A stretch of 7,630 nt of DNA from Clostridia bacterium (GTDB lineage Bacteria > Bacillota > Peptococcia > DRI-13 > DTU073): NCBI GenBank assembly GCA_012842035.1, contig DUTO01000168.1, positions 1-7,630 on the forward strand. The letters are read 5' to 3'. The position numbers and the translations under genes are program-made. Below the pieces are notes generated by a model. The model worked only from the letters and a program-made list of their open reading frames with translations, had not been told where the DNA came from and ran no database searches. Shown piece by piece: positions 1 through 6,400 of the stretch (positions are counted from its first letter, which is position 1; every line of letters begins with the position of its first letter).

Positions 1-984
1 AGCGGTTGTGCCAATGCTTGTACAGGTAAAGAGGGTTTAGCCGCTGCGTATAAGATGGCGGAATTTGCTGGGGAGGTTACCGGTTATAAGGCAGAAGAGT
101 TTTTCGTAGCCTCTACAGGGGTTATAGGTGTTCCTTTACCGATGGATAAAGTTAAGCAGGGGATCAAAGAAGCGGGAAAAAATCTTTCTTCTAAAGCTGG
201 GGCATTAGCGGCTCAAGCGATTATGACTACAGATACAGTTCCTAAAGAGATGGCCATAGAGGTGGAAATTGAAGGTAAACAGGTTGTTTTAGGGGCGATG
301 GCTAAGGGATCCGGGATGATTCATCCCAATATGGCCACGATGCTCGGTTTTATTACTACCGATGTAGCGATTACGAAGGAATGTCTACAGAAGGCTTTGG
401 TTATGGCTAATGAAGATTCTTTTAATATGGTTACCGTAGATGGGGACACAAGTACCAATGATACTTTGGTTGCACTAGCTAATGGACAGGCCGGAAATGC
501 AGTGATTGCCAATCCCGTTAGTGAGGCTTTCCAAGTTTTTGTTACTGCCTTAAAGAAAGTATGTGTTTTTCTAGCGAAGATGATCGCCCGAGATGGTGAA
601 GGGGCGACGAAGTTATTAGAGGTTAAGGTAATAAATGCTTCTAGCCGAGAGGATGCTCGTAAGGCGGCCAAGACTATTGCCGGTTCTAGTTTGGTTAAAG
701 CGACTATTTTCGGGGAAGATGCCAATTGGGGTAGGATTGTTTGTGCTTTAGGTTATTCGGGAACTGAGTTTATCCCGGAGAACGTGGTGGTCTATTTAGA
801 TGACCTTTTGATGGTAGAGAATGGTAGTGGTGTAGATTTTGATGAAGCAAAAGCAGGAAGAATTTTGGGAAAAGAGAAAATAGTGATTACGGTAGATTTG
901 CAAGCAGGTGAATTTACCGGAACAGCTTGGGGTTGTGACTTGTCATATGAGTATGTGAAAATTAATGCTGATTATAGGTCATAA
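1..984 (+). CDS. argJ: Bifunctional glutamate N-acetyltransferase / amino-acid acetyltransferase ArgJ, 5'-truncated by window edge
   Basis: Cytoplasmic enzyme that transfers the acetyl group from N2-acetylornithine to glutamate, releasing ornithine and regenerating N-acetylglutamate; many family members also use acetyl-CoA. The reading frame is open from base 1 (SGCANACTG...), so the ATG at 55 is internal and the true start lies upstream. About 327 residues are visible and roughly 75 N-terminal residues are missing, judged from the usual length of about 400. Visible landmarks are the STGVIG segment (112-129), which corresponds to the family's oxyanion-hole Thr-Gly, and the self-cleavage motif KGSGMIHPNMATML. 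In the latter the Thr codon at 337-339 would be the new N-terminal nucleophile of the beta chain. RDGEGATK, FGEDANWGRI and the C-terminal GCDLSYEYVKINADYR ending are also present. The stop codon overlaps the argD ribosome binding site, so the two genes are almost certainly co-transcribed. Whether the enzyme is mono- or bifunctional cannot be read from this sequence. Confidence 0.97.
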   Translation, partial: SGCANACTGKEGLAAAYKMAEFAGEVTGYKAEEFFVASTGVIGVPLPMDKVKQGIKEAGKNLSSKAGALAAQAIMTTDTVPKEMAIEVEIEGKQVVLGAMAKGSGMIHPNMATMLGFITTDVAITKECLQKALVMANEDSFNMVTVDGDTSTNDTLVALANGQAGNAVIANPVSEAFQVFVTALKKVCVFLAKMIARDGEGATKLLEVKVINASSREDARKAAKTIAGSSLVKATIFGEDANWGRIVCALGYSGTEFIPENVVVYLDDLLMVENGSGVDFDEAKAGRILGKEKIVITVDLQAGEFTGTAWGCDLSYEYVKINADYRS

Positions 985-990
985 GGAGGG
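983..990 (+). promoter_or_regulatory. argD ribosome binding site overlapping argJ stop
   Basis: AAGGAGGG overlaps the last two bases of the argJ TAA and lies 8 bases before the argD ATG at 999. It is a near-perfect anti-Shine-Dalgarno match. It fixes the argD start and suggests translational coupling of argJ and argD. Confidence 0.85.
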
Positions 991-998
991 ATAAAGGT

Positions 999-2189
999 AT
1001 GAATAATGAATCAATTAAGCAGATGGGTTTAGATTATGTGATGAAGACGTATTCTCGTCATGACTATGCTTTAGTTAGGGGGCAGGGGAGTTACGTTTGG
1101 GATGCTAATGGTAAGAAGTATTTGGATTTGGTTAGTGGAATTGCGGTAAATAATGTGGGGCATTGTCATCCTCAAGTAGTGAAGGCTATTCAAAAACAAG
1201 CTGAGTTACTGATGCATTGTTCCAATTTATATTGGAATGAACCACAGGTACGCTTAGCAAAGATGCTGGTAGATAATTCTTGTGGTAAGAAGGTTTTTTT
1301 CTGTAATAGTGGAGCGGAAGCGAATGAAGGAGCCATAAAATTAGCGCGCAAACGGTCTTATGACAAATATGGTCCTCATCGTTATGAAATTATTACTGCT
1401 GTAGATTCTTTTCACGGTAGGACATTGGCTGCTTTGACGGCCACGGGGCAAACTAAGTATCAACGAGGGTTTGAGCCTTTGCCCCCGGGGTTTAAGTATG
1501 TACCTTTTAATGACCTGCGCGCACTTAAAAAAGCTATTACCCCCCAGACTTGTGCTATTCTTTTAGAACCTGTCCAAGGAGAGGGAGGGGTTCATCCGGC
1601 AACTAAGGAATATTTAACCGGAGTGAAGGCTTTATGTGCAGAAAATGACTTGTTGTTGCTTTTCGATGAAGTTCAGACAGGGTTAGGTCGCACAGGAAAA
1701 CTCTTTGCTTATCAGCATTATGGTGTAGAACCGGATGTCTTTACTTTAGCGAAGGGTTTAGGTGGTGGTGTTCCCATTGGCACTATTGTTGCGCGCGGGG
1801 TAGCGGCTGATGTTTTAGGACCGGGACAGCATGCTTCTACTTTTGGGGGCAATCCTTTAGCTACAGCAGCAGCGTTAGCTACTTTAACCGTAATTATTGG
1901 GGAAAACTTACCTCAGCAGGCTGCGGAAAAGGGTAGCTATTTACGGCAGAAATTCTTGGAAATGCAAAGAGAAAATCCTCGCATTAAAGAGGTAAGAGGA
2001 TTAGGGCTTTTATTCGGGATAGAATTATCTATTGAGGGAAAAAAGGTACAAGATTTTTGTCAAGAAAAAGGCGTGCTGATTAACTGTGTACAGAGTAAAA
2101 CTTTACGTTTAATTCCTCCTTTGAATATAACGTATGAGGATTTGGATAATGCAATAGCAATTATTAAGGAAGCGTTAGCAGTAGTTTAA
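999..2189 (+). CDS. argD: Acetylornithine aminotransferase ArgD
   Basis: PLP-dependent class III aminotransferase of 396 residues, a normal length for the family. It interconverts N-acetylglutamate-5-semialdehyde plus glutamate and N2-acetylornithine plus 2-oxoglutarate, the step whose product feeds ArgJ. The PLP phosphate-contact segment FCNSGAEANEGAIKLARK is at residues 101-118 and FHGRT at 138-142. LFDEVQTGLGRTG is at 221-233, where D223 would contact the pyridine nitrogen. TLAKGLGGGVPIG follows, with K252 (codon 1752-1754) as the Schiff-base lysine. The ending LRLIPPLNIT is typical of ArgD. The start is fixed by the strong AAGGAGGG site. Related omega-aminotransferases (succinylornithine, ornithine or 4-aminobutyrate) share this fold, but the position between argJ and argF makes ArgD the clear assignment. 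It may also act in lysine biosynthesis, as some ArgD enzymes do; this sequence does not show that. The usual upstream partner argB is absent. Confidence 0.95.
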   Translation: MNNESIKQMGLDYVMKTYSRHDYALVRGQGSYVWDANGKKYLDLVSGIAVNNVGHCHPQVVKAIQKQAELLMHCSNLYWNEPQVRLAKMLVDNSCGKKVFFCNSGAEANEGAIKLARKRSYDKYGPHRYEIITAVDSFHGRTLAALTATGQTKYQRGFEPLPPGFKYVPFNDLRALKKAITPQTCAILLEPVQGEGGVHPATKEYLTGVKALCAENDLLLLFDEVQTGLGRTGKLFAYQHYGVEPDVFTLAKGLGGGVPIGTIVARGVAADVLGPGQHASTFGGNPLATAAALATLTVIIGENLPQQAAEKGSYLRQKFLEMQRENPRIKEVRGLGLLFGIELSIEGKKVQDFCQEKGVLINCVQSKTLRLIPPLNITYEDLDNAIAIIKEALAVV

Positions 2190-2233
2190 GAAAAAATTTT
2201 TATTATAAAGAGAAAAAAATAGAGTTGAACTCC

Positions 2234-2249
2234 TTGTATAAATATACAA
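2234..2249. promoter_or_regulatory. Putative ArgR operator (ARG box 1)
   Basis: TTGTATAAATATACAA consists of six-base half-sites (TTGTAT / ATACAA) that are exactly complementary around an AAAT centre. It resembles the AT-rich palindromic ARG boxes bound by ArgR/AhrC-type arginine repressors. It covers the -35 element of the argF promoter. ArgR binding is inferred from the palindrome, spacing and gene context. Confidence 0.65.
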
Positions 2250-2262
2250 ATAGGTGTATAAT
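2234..2262 (+). promoter_or_regulatory. Sigma-A-type promoter for argFGH
   Basis: The -35 element TTGTAT (2234-2239) and -10 element TATAAT (2257-2262) are separated by exactly 17 bp. Transcription would start near 2269, leaving a leader of about 27 nt before argF that contains GAAGGAG (2279-2285). Both elements lie inside palindromes that look like ArgR operators. No terminator is visible between argD and this promoter, so argF-argG-argH can probably also be read from upstream. Promoter activity is inferred from sequence alone. Confidence 0.75.
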
Positions 2263-2269
2263 CATACGA
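2254..2269. promoter_or_regulatory. Putative ArgR operator (ARG box 2)
   Basis: GTGTATAATCATACGA is a second, less perfect palindrome (GTAT / ATAC core) centred 20 bp, about two helical turns, from box 1. It overlaps the -10 element and the expected transcription start. Paired ARG boxes with almost this spacing are the usual target of hexameric ArgR. Occupation of both boxes would block RNA polymerase directly. The imperfect outer bases make it the weaker of the pair. Confidence 0.55.
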
Positions 2270-2295
2270 GGATAATTTGAAGGAGTGGGTCGAGG

Positions 2296-3219
2296 ATGAA
2301 TTTAAAAGGTCGTGACTATCTTACTTTAGCAGATTTTAACTGTGAAGAAATTTGGTGCCTTTTAGAATTAGCACAAGATTTAAAACAGAAACAAAAAGCC
2401 GGTATTTCTCATCAGAGATTAAAAGGGAAGACTTTGGCCATGATTTTTCAAAAGGCTTCTACGAGGACACGTGTTTCTTTTGAAACGGGGATGTTTCACC
2501 TAGGTGGCTTAGCCATGTTTTTAAGTGGGAATGACTTACAGATAGGACGGGGAGAGCCGATCGAGGATACAGCCAGGGTTTTGTCGCGCTATGTTGATGG
2601 TATTCTTATTCGTACCTTTAGTCATCAAGAGGTTTTGGATTTGGCCAAGTATGCAGATGTTCCCGTGATTAACGGACTAACGGATGAATTTCATCCCACA
2701 CAGGCTTTAGCCGACCTTTTAACTATTTGGGAGTATTTTGGTACTTTAGCTGGAATTAAATTAGCTTATATTGGTGATGGCAATAATATGGTGCATAGCT
2801 TGATGTTGGCCGGAGCAATTATGGGGCTGGAAGTTACAGCCGCTTGTCCCGAGGGGTATGAGCCTAATCCGGAAGTTGTAGCTAAGGCCCAGTCTTTAGC
2901 TAGTCAGCCGGAGAAAATCAAAGTGGTGCGGGAGCCACAAGAAGCAGTGCAAGGAGCCCAGGTATTATATACTGACGTTTGGGCCAGTATGGGGCAAGAA
3001 GGAGAAGCAGCGGAACGTCGTCAGGCTTTTGCTAATTACCAAATTAATACTGAATTGCTTAGTCAAGCAGAAAAAGAAGCCATTGTGATGCACTGTTTAC
3101 CGGCACATCGCGGGGAAGAAATTACGGCTGAAGTGCTTGAAGGGCCACAATCAGTAGTGTTTGACGAGGCGGAAAATAGATTACATGCCCATAAAGCTAT
3201 TTTGGCGGCACTTTTTTAG
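2296..3219 (+). CDS. argF: Ornithine carbamoyltransferase ArgF
   Basis: Cytoplasmic anabolic enzyme of 307 residues, full length for the family. It makes citrulline from ornithine and carbamoyl phosphate. The carbamoyl-phosphate loop STRTR is at residues 55-59 within FQKASTRTRVSFE. HPTQ at 133-136 also contacts carbamoyl phosphate. DVWASMG (227-233) holds the SMG ornithine loop, and MHCLPAHRG (265-273) contains the conserved HCLP. The SMG loop distinguishes it from aspartate carbamoyltransferase. The ATG at 2296 is chosen because GAAGGAG (2279-2285) lies 10 bases upstream. It is the first gene after an internal promoter with two ArgR-type palindromes, so arginine repression is likely. No carAB genes for carbamoyl phosphate are visible in the window. 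Confidence 0.97.
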   Translation: MNLKGRDYLTLADFNCEEIWCLLELAQDLKQKQKAGISHQRLKGKTLAMIFQKASTRTRVSFETGMFHLGGLAMFLSGNDLQIGRGEPIEDTARVLSRYVDGILIRTFSHQEVLDLAKYADVPVINGLTDEFHPTQALADLLTIWEYFGTLAGIKLAYIGDGNNMVHSLMLAGAIMGLEVTAACPEGYEPNPEVVAKAQSLASQPEKIKVVREPQEAVQGAQVLYTDVWASMGQEGEAAERRQAFANYQINTELLSQAEKEAIVMHCLPAHRGEEITAEVLEGPQSVVFDEAENRLHAHKAILAALF

Positions 3220-3290
3220 GATTAATTTGCAGGATTTATGCAACGCTTCTTTAGGATAAACAAGATTGTTTGGGAAAGGGGAAAGGGAAG

Positions 3291-4496
3291 ATGAAAAAAG
3301 TAGTTTTGGCTTATTCCGGAGGATTGGATACCTCGATTATTATTCCTTGGCTGAAAGAGAATTACGGTTATGAAGTTATTGCTGTAGCGGCAGATGTGGG
3401 GCAGGGAGAAGAATTGGCTCCTTTAGAGGAAAAAGCGATCAAGACAGGGGCTAGCAAGATTTATATTGAAGATTTAAAAGAAGAATTTGTGACTGACTAT
3501 ATTTTCCCGACTTTGAAAGCAGGAGCGGTTTATGAAGGGAAATATCTTTTGGGGACTTCTTTTGCGCGTCCCCTAATTGCGAAAAGATTGGTAGAGATTG
3601 CGAAAGAAGAAGGGGCAGAAGCGATTGCCCATGGTTGTACGGGAAAAGGAAATGACCAAGTCCGCTTTGAGCTGACGATTAAAGCTTTGACTCCGGAAAT
3701 GAAAATCATTGCTCCGTGGCGTATTTGGGAGATTAAATCACGGGAAGAGGAAATAGAATATGCCGAGGCACGGAATATTCCTGTTCCTGTCAGTAAAGAA
3801 CGCCCTTATAGTATGGATAGAAACCTGTGGCATTTGAGCCATGAGGGAGCTGACTTGGAAAACCCGGCTAATGAACCACAAGATGATTTGTTAATGATGA
3901 TTACTCCGCCGGAGAAAGCACCGGATCGGGCAACGTATGTTGAGATTGAATTCAAGCAAGGGATTCCTGTAGCTGTAGATGGAGAGGCTTTAGATCCTGT
4001 AGAGTTAATTGAAAAACTCAATGCCATCGCCGGAGCGAATGGGGTAGGAATTGCCGATCTGGTAGAAAATCGTTTAGTAGGGATGAAATCGCGTGGTGTT
4101 TATGAAACACCCGGGGGAACGGTGCTTTACAAGGCACATCATGATTTAGAATTGTTAACTTTAGATAGAATGACTTTGCATTATAAAGAACTGGTGGCCC
4201 AGCGTTATGCGGAATTGGTTTATGATGGTGTCTGGTTCCATCCTTTACGGGAGGCTTTAGACGCTTTTGTTAATGTTACACAGCAGACGGTTACCGGGAC
4301 GGTCAGAATGAAGCTTTATAAGGGGAATTGTGTTCCGGCGGGTACAAAGTCACCTTATTCCTTATATAGTGAAGACTTGGCTACTTTTAGTGAGGATCAA
4401 GTCTATAATCAAAAGGATGCGGAAGGATTTATTAATCTTTTTGGTTTGCCCCTCAAGGTGCAGGCGATGATGAAAAAAGAAGCAGGGTTGAAATAG
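3291..4496 (+). CDS. argG: Argininosuccinate synthase ArgG
   Basis: ATP-dependent enzyme of 401 residues joining citrulline and aspartate to give argininosuccinate, AMP and pyrophosphate. The N-terminal PP-loop ATP pyrophosphatase motif YSGGLDTS spans residues 8-15. YLLGTSFARP (85-94), the ATP/aspartate segment AHGCTGKGNDQVRFE (113-127) and the citrulline-contact region PYSMDRNLWHLSHEGADLENP (172-192) all match the family. The ATG at 3291 is preferred over an in-frame TTG at 3270. The extra MGKGKGK would be encoded by the purine-rich ribosome binding stretch, and the family starts directly with MKKVVLAYSGG. AAAGGGG (3275-3281) sits 9 bases before this ATG. The gene follows argF after 71 bp with no terminator, so it is probably in the same transcript. 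Confidence 0.96.
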   Translation: MKKVVLAYSGGLDTSIIIPWLKENYGYEVIAVAADVGQGEELAPLEEKAIKTGASKIYIEDLKEEFVTDYIFPTLKAGAVYEGKYLLGTSFARPLIAKRLVEIAKEEGAEAIAHGCTGKGNDQVRFELTIKALTPEMKIIAPWRIWEIKSREEEIEYAEARNIPVPVSKERPYSMDRNLWHLSHEGADLENPANEPQDDLLMMITPPEKAPDRATYVEIEFKQGIPVAVDGEALDPVELIEKLNAIAGANGVGIADLVENRLVGMKSRGVYETPGGTVLYKAHHDLELLTLDRMTLHYKELVAQRYAELVYDGVWFHPLREALDAFVNVTQQTVTGTVRMKLYKGNCVPAGTKSPYSLYSEDLATFSEDQVYNQKDAEGFINLFGLPLKVQAMMKKEAGLK

Positions 4497-4560
4497 TAAA
4501 AAGGTTAAAAGAGAGAAGCACGATAGATAAAAAGAAGAAAGTTTAGCAGTTAGGGGAACG

Positions 4561-4569
4561 GGGGAGGTG
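4561..4569 (+). promoter_or_regulatory. argH ribosome binding site
   Basis: GGGGAGGTG ends 5 bases before the ATG at 4575 and fixes the argH start. The rest of the 78-bp argG-argH gap is purine-rich. It shows no hairpin and no clear promoter, consistent with read-through from argG. Confidence 0.75.
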
Positions 4570-4574
4570 TCAGC

Positions 4575-6044
4575 ATGAAGTTATGGGGAGGCCGTTTTCA
4601 AAAGGAAACGGACCAACTGATGGATGATTTTCATTCCTCGATTAGTTTTGACCGGCGTTTGTATCGTTACGATATTTTAGGCAGTATGGCTCATGCACGG
4701 ATGTTGGGACAAACGAGGATTATTACTGCGGAGGAAGCGGCCCAAATAATAGCCGGTCTTGAGGATTTATTAACAGAAATTGAGGCAGGCCAAGTACAGT
4801 TTTCTGTAAGTGCAGAGGATATTCACATGAATATAGAAACGTTGCTTATTGATAAAATAGGCCCTGTAGCAAAAAAAATGCATACAGGAAGAAGCCGTAA
4901 TGACCAGGTAGCTCTTGATACGAGAATGTATGTTAAAGAGCAAATCTTAAGGACGAGGGAGCTTTTGTTTGAATTAGTGGAAACCTTGGTGGAGTTAGCC
5001 GAGGAACATGCGGAAACGATTATGCCGGGTTATACACATTTACAGATAGCGCAGCCTGTAACGCTAGGGCATCATCTTTTGGCTTATGTAGAGATGTTTA
5101 AACGTGACTTGGAGCGCTTGACAGATTGTTGGCAGAGAGTTGATGTGCTACCTTTAGGATCCGGTGCTTTAGCTGGAACTACTTTCCCTTTAGATAGAGA
5201 GATGGTGGCCAAGGAATTGGGGTTTGCCCAAGTTTCCGAAAACAGTATGGATAGTGTTTCTGATCGTGATTATGTGATCGAATTATTGGGTGCCTTATCC
5301 CTGACAATGATGCACCTCTCCCGTTTTTGTGAGGAAATCATCTTTTGGGCTAGTCAGGAATGGGCTTTTGTCGAACTTGATGATGCTTATAGTACAGGTT
5401 CTTCGATTATGCCTCAGAAAAAGAATCCTGATGTGGCGGAACTGATTAGAGGAAAGACAGGGCGGGTTTATGGCGACCTTTTCACTTTGCTTACAGTGAT
5501 GAAGGGGCTGCCCCTTGCTTATAATAAAGATATGCAGGAGGATAAGGAAGCCCTCTTTGACGGGGTAGAAACGGTACAAAAGTGTTTGCTTATTTTTACG
5601 CCAATGTTAGCTACGTTAACTTTCCGTAAGGAGCAGATGAGGGAAGCGGCGGGGCAAGGTTTTTCTAACGCTACAGACTTGGCTGATTATTTTGTGCAAA
5701 AGGGGCTTAGTTTTCGTGATGCTCACCATAGGGTGGGGAATTTAGTAAATTATTGTATTCGGCGAGGGAAAGCATTGGAAGATTTGACCTTGGAGGAATT
5801 TCAAGCGGAAAGTGGTGGCAATTTGCCTGCCCTTGACGAGGAGGTTTATACAGTTTTAGAGCTGGAAAATGTAGTCAAACGTCGGCAAACTTATGGTGGC
5901 ACCTCACCTGAACAAGTTAGAGAGGCTATAGAAAGAGTCAAAGCTTATCTTGCTGAGGAAAGGAAAAGCCAGAGAAATAAAGTTGCAAAAAAGCTGGAGA
6001 AATACATTCAATTTTTGGGTAAGTTAAGAGATAGTGAACCATAA
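4575..6044 (+). CDS. argH: Argininosuccinate lyase ArgH, with C-terminal extension
   Basis: Last enzyme of the pathway: it cleaves argininosuccinate to arginine and fumarate, and family members act as cytoplasmic homotetramers. The protein starts with the typical MKLWGGRF. HTGRSRNDQVALDTRMY spans residues 103-119, and GYTHLQIAQP (152-161) contains the T154-H155 pair. The fumarase/lyase superfamily signature GSSIMPQKKNPD (275-286) carries the catalytic serine in its Ser pair. YNKDMQEDKEALFD (316-329) and RRQTYGGTSPEQV (436-448) close the usual architecture. The 489-residue length exceeds the common 455-465. The surplus is a charged, Lys/Arg/Glu-rich C-terminal tail from about residue 461 with helical character and no recognisable domain. 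Catalytic motifs are intact, so the tail is probably tolerated decoration. The start is fixed by GGGGAGGTG. A terminator lies 26 bp beyond the stop. Confidence 0.96.
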   Translation: MKLWGGRFQKETDQLMDDFHSSISFDRRLYRYDILGSMAHARMLGQTRIITAEEAAQIIAGLEDLLTEIEAGQVQFSVSAEDIHMNIETLLIDKIGPVAKKMHTGRSRNDQVALDTRMYVKEQILRTRELLFELVETLVELAEEHAETIMPGYTHLQIAQPVTLGHHLLAYVEMFKRDLERLTDCWQRVDVLPLGSGALAGTTFPLDREMVAKELGFAQVSENSMDSVSDRDYVIELLGALSLTMMHLSRFCEEIIFWASQEWAFVELDDAYSTGSSIMPQKKNPDVAELIRGKTGRVYGDLFTLLTVMKGLPLAYNKDMQEDKEALFDGVETVQKCLLIFTPMLATLTFRKEQMREAAGQGFSNATDLADYFVQKGLSFRDAHHRVGNLVNYCIRRGKALEDLTLEEFQAESGGNLPALDEEVYTVLELENVVKRRQTYGGTSPEQVREAIERVKAYLAEERKSQRNKVAKKLEKYIQFLGKLRDSEP

Positions 6045-6070
6045 AGTAGAATAACGAGAAAGAGTAGCAA

Positions 6071-6102
6071 AAAAGACGCTTCGTATTTTTGAAGCGTCTT
6101 TT
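6071..6102 (+). terminator. Intrinsic terminator of the arg cluster
   Basis: AAAAGACGCTTC (6071-6082) pairs perfectly with GAAGCGTCTTTT (6091-6102) around an 8-base loop. The GC-containing core stem is 8 bp and is followed by a T run. The A tract on the left makes it potentially bidirectional. It ends the arg transcript and insulates it from the recombinase gene downstream. Confidence 0.92.
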
Positions 6103-6279
6103 GTATGCGCAAAACAGAAACTTGCCATTAATTTTACAATAATGAATATGGTTTCATTTTAATTTTAAGCAAAGGGAAGGGGAACGGTGATCAACTGCAA
6201 CAGCTTTCAGCTTAATGTTGTAAAACAATTTTTTATCTTAAGTAAGGCAGTGGCAGTCAATGATAAAAAAGCAAGAAGT

Positions 6280-6308
6280 TTGCCATTAATTGAAATGTTT
6301 AGTATAAT
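6280..6308 (+). promoter_or_regulatory. Promoter for the recombinase gene
   Basis: TTGCCA (6280-6285) and a consensus TATAAT (6303-6308) are separated by 17 bp. Expected transcription start is near 6315, giving a leader of about 85 nt. It is the only strong promoter-like pair seen in the gap and points toward the recombinase. A dyad begins inside the -10 element, offering a route for regulation. Confidence 0.7.
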
Positions 6309-6338
6309 GGTGTGGAATAATTTTACACCATGTTTTTT
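6307..6338 (+). promoter_or_regulatory. Dyad plus T tract overlapping the recombinase promoter: operator or attenuator candidate
   Basis: ATGGTGT (6307-6313) pairs with ACACCAT (6325-6331). The stem can extend through GGAA/TTTT with two G-U pairs to about 11 bp around a TAA loop. G and seven T residues follow. As RNA from an upstream start it would resemble a weak intrinsic terminator. As DNA it covers the end of the -10 element and the start site, where a repressor would bind. Because a transcript starting near 6315 would lack the left arm, the operator reading is at least as likely as termination. Confidence 0.4.
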
Positions 6339-6388
6339 TAGCTTTATAAAGTTATCCTTGGCAAAAAGGCCTGCTAATGAATAGGGAA

Positions 6389-6393
6389 TGGAG
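6389..6393 (+). promoter_or_regulatory. Recombinase ribosome binding site
   Basis: TGGAG lies 7 bases before the ATG at 6401 and favours that start. The alternative ATG at 6377 has AAAAAGG (6363-6369) 7 bases upstream, a less canonical site. It would add MNRESWIN-like residues (MNREWSIN). Confidence 0.5.
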
Positions 6394-6400
6394 TATTAAT

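Larger units (their letters stand above)
6103..6400. other. AT-rich intergenic region without a supported gene
   Basis: About 300 bases between the arg terminator and the recombinase. It contains a promoter (6280-6308), a dyad with a T tract (6307-6338) and a 12-bp direct repeat TTGCCATTAATT at 6122-6133 and 6280-6291. An open frame from a GTG at 6187 to 6384 is preceded by a purine-rich stretch. Its translation (65 residues) has no recognisable family feature and it overlaps the promoter and dyad, so it is not called as a gene. No tRNA or other RNA gene is recognisable. Confidence 0.6.

Noticed and set aside
321..725. Antisense open frame inside argJ; similar ones at 3806-4027 (argG) and 5295-5579 (argH)
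   Set aside because: Each lies wholly opposite a well-supported gene and encodes no recognisable protein. They are by-products of codon usage on the coding strand.
3227..3243. TTGCA/TGCAA dyad between argF and argG as a third ARG box
   Set aside because: It has odd-length spacing, only 5-bp arms and no promoter elements around it, and it does not match the two palindromes upstream of argF.
6187..6384. 65-codon open frame from a GTG with a purine-rich upstream stretch
   Set aside because: The translation has no recognisable family feature. It contains the recombinase promoter and dyad and overlaps the alternative recombinase start, so it is probably chance in AT-rich DNA.
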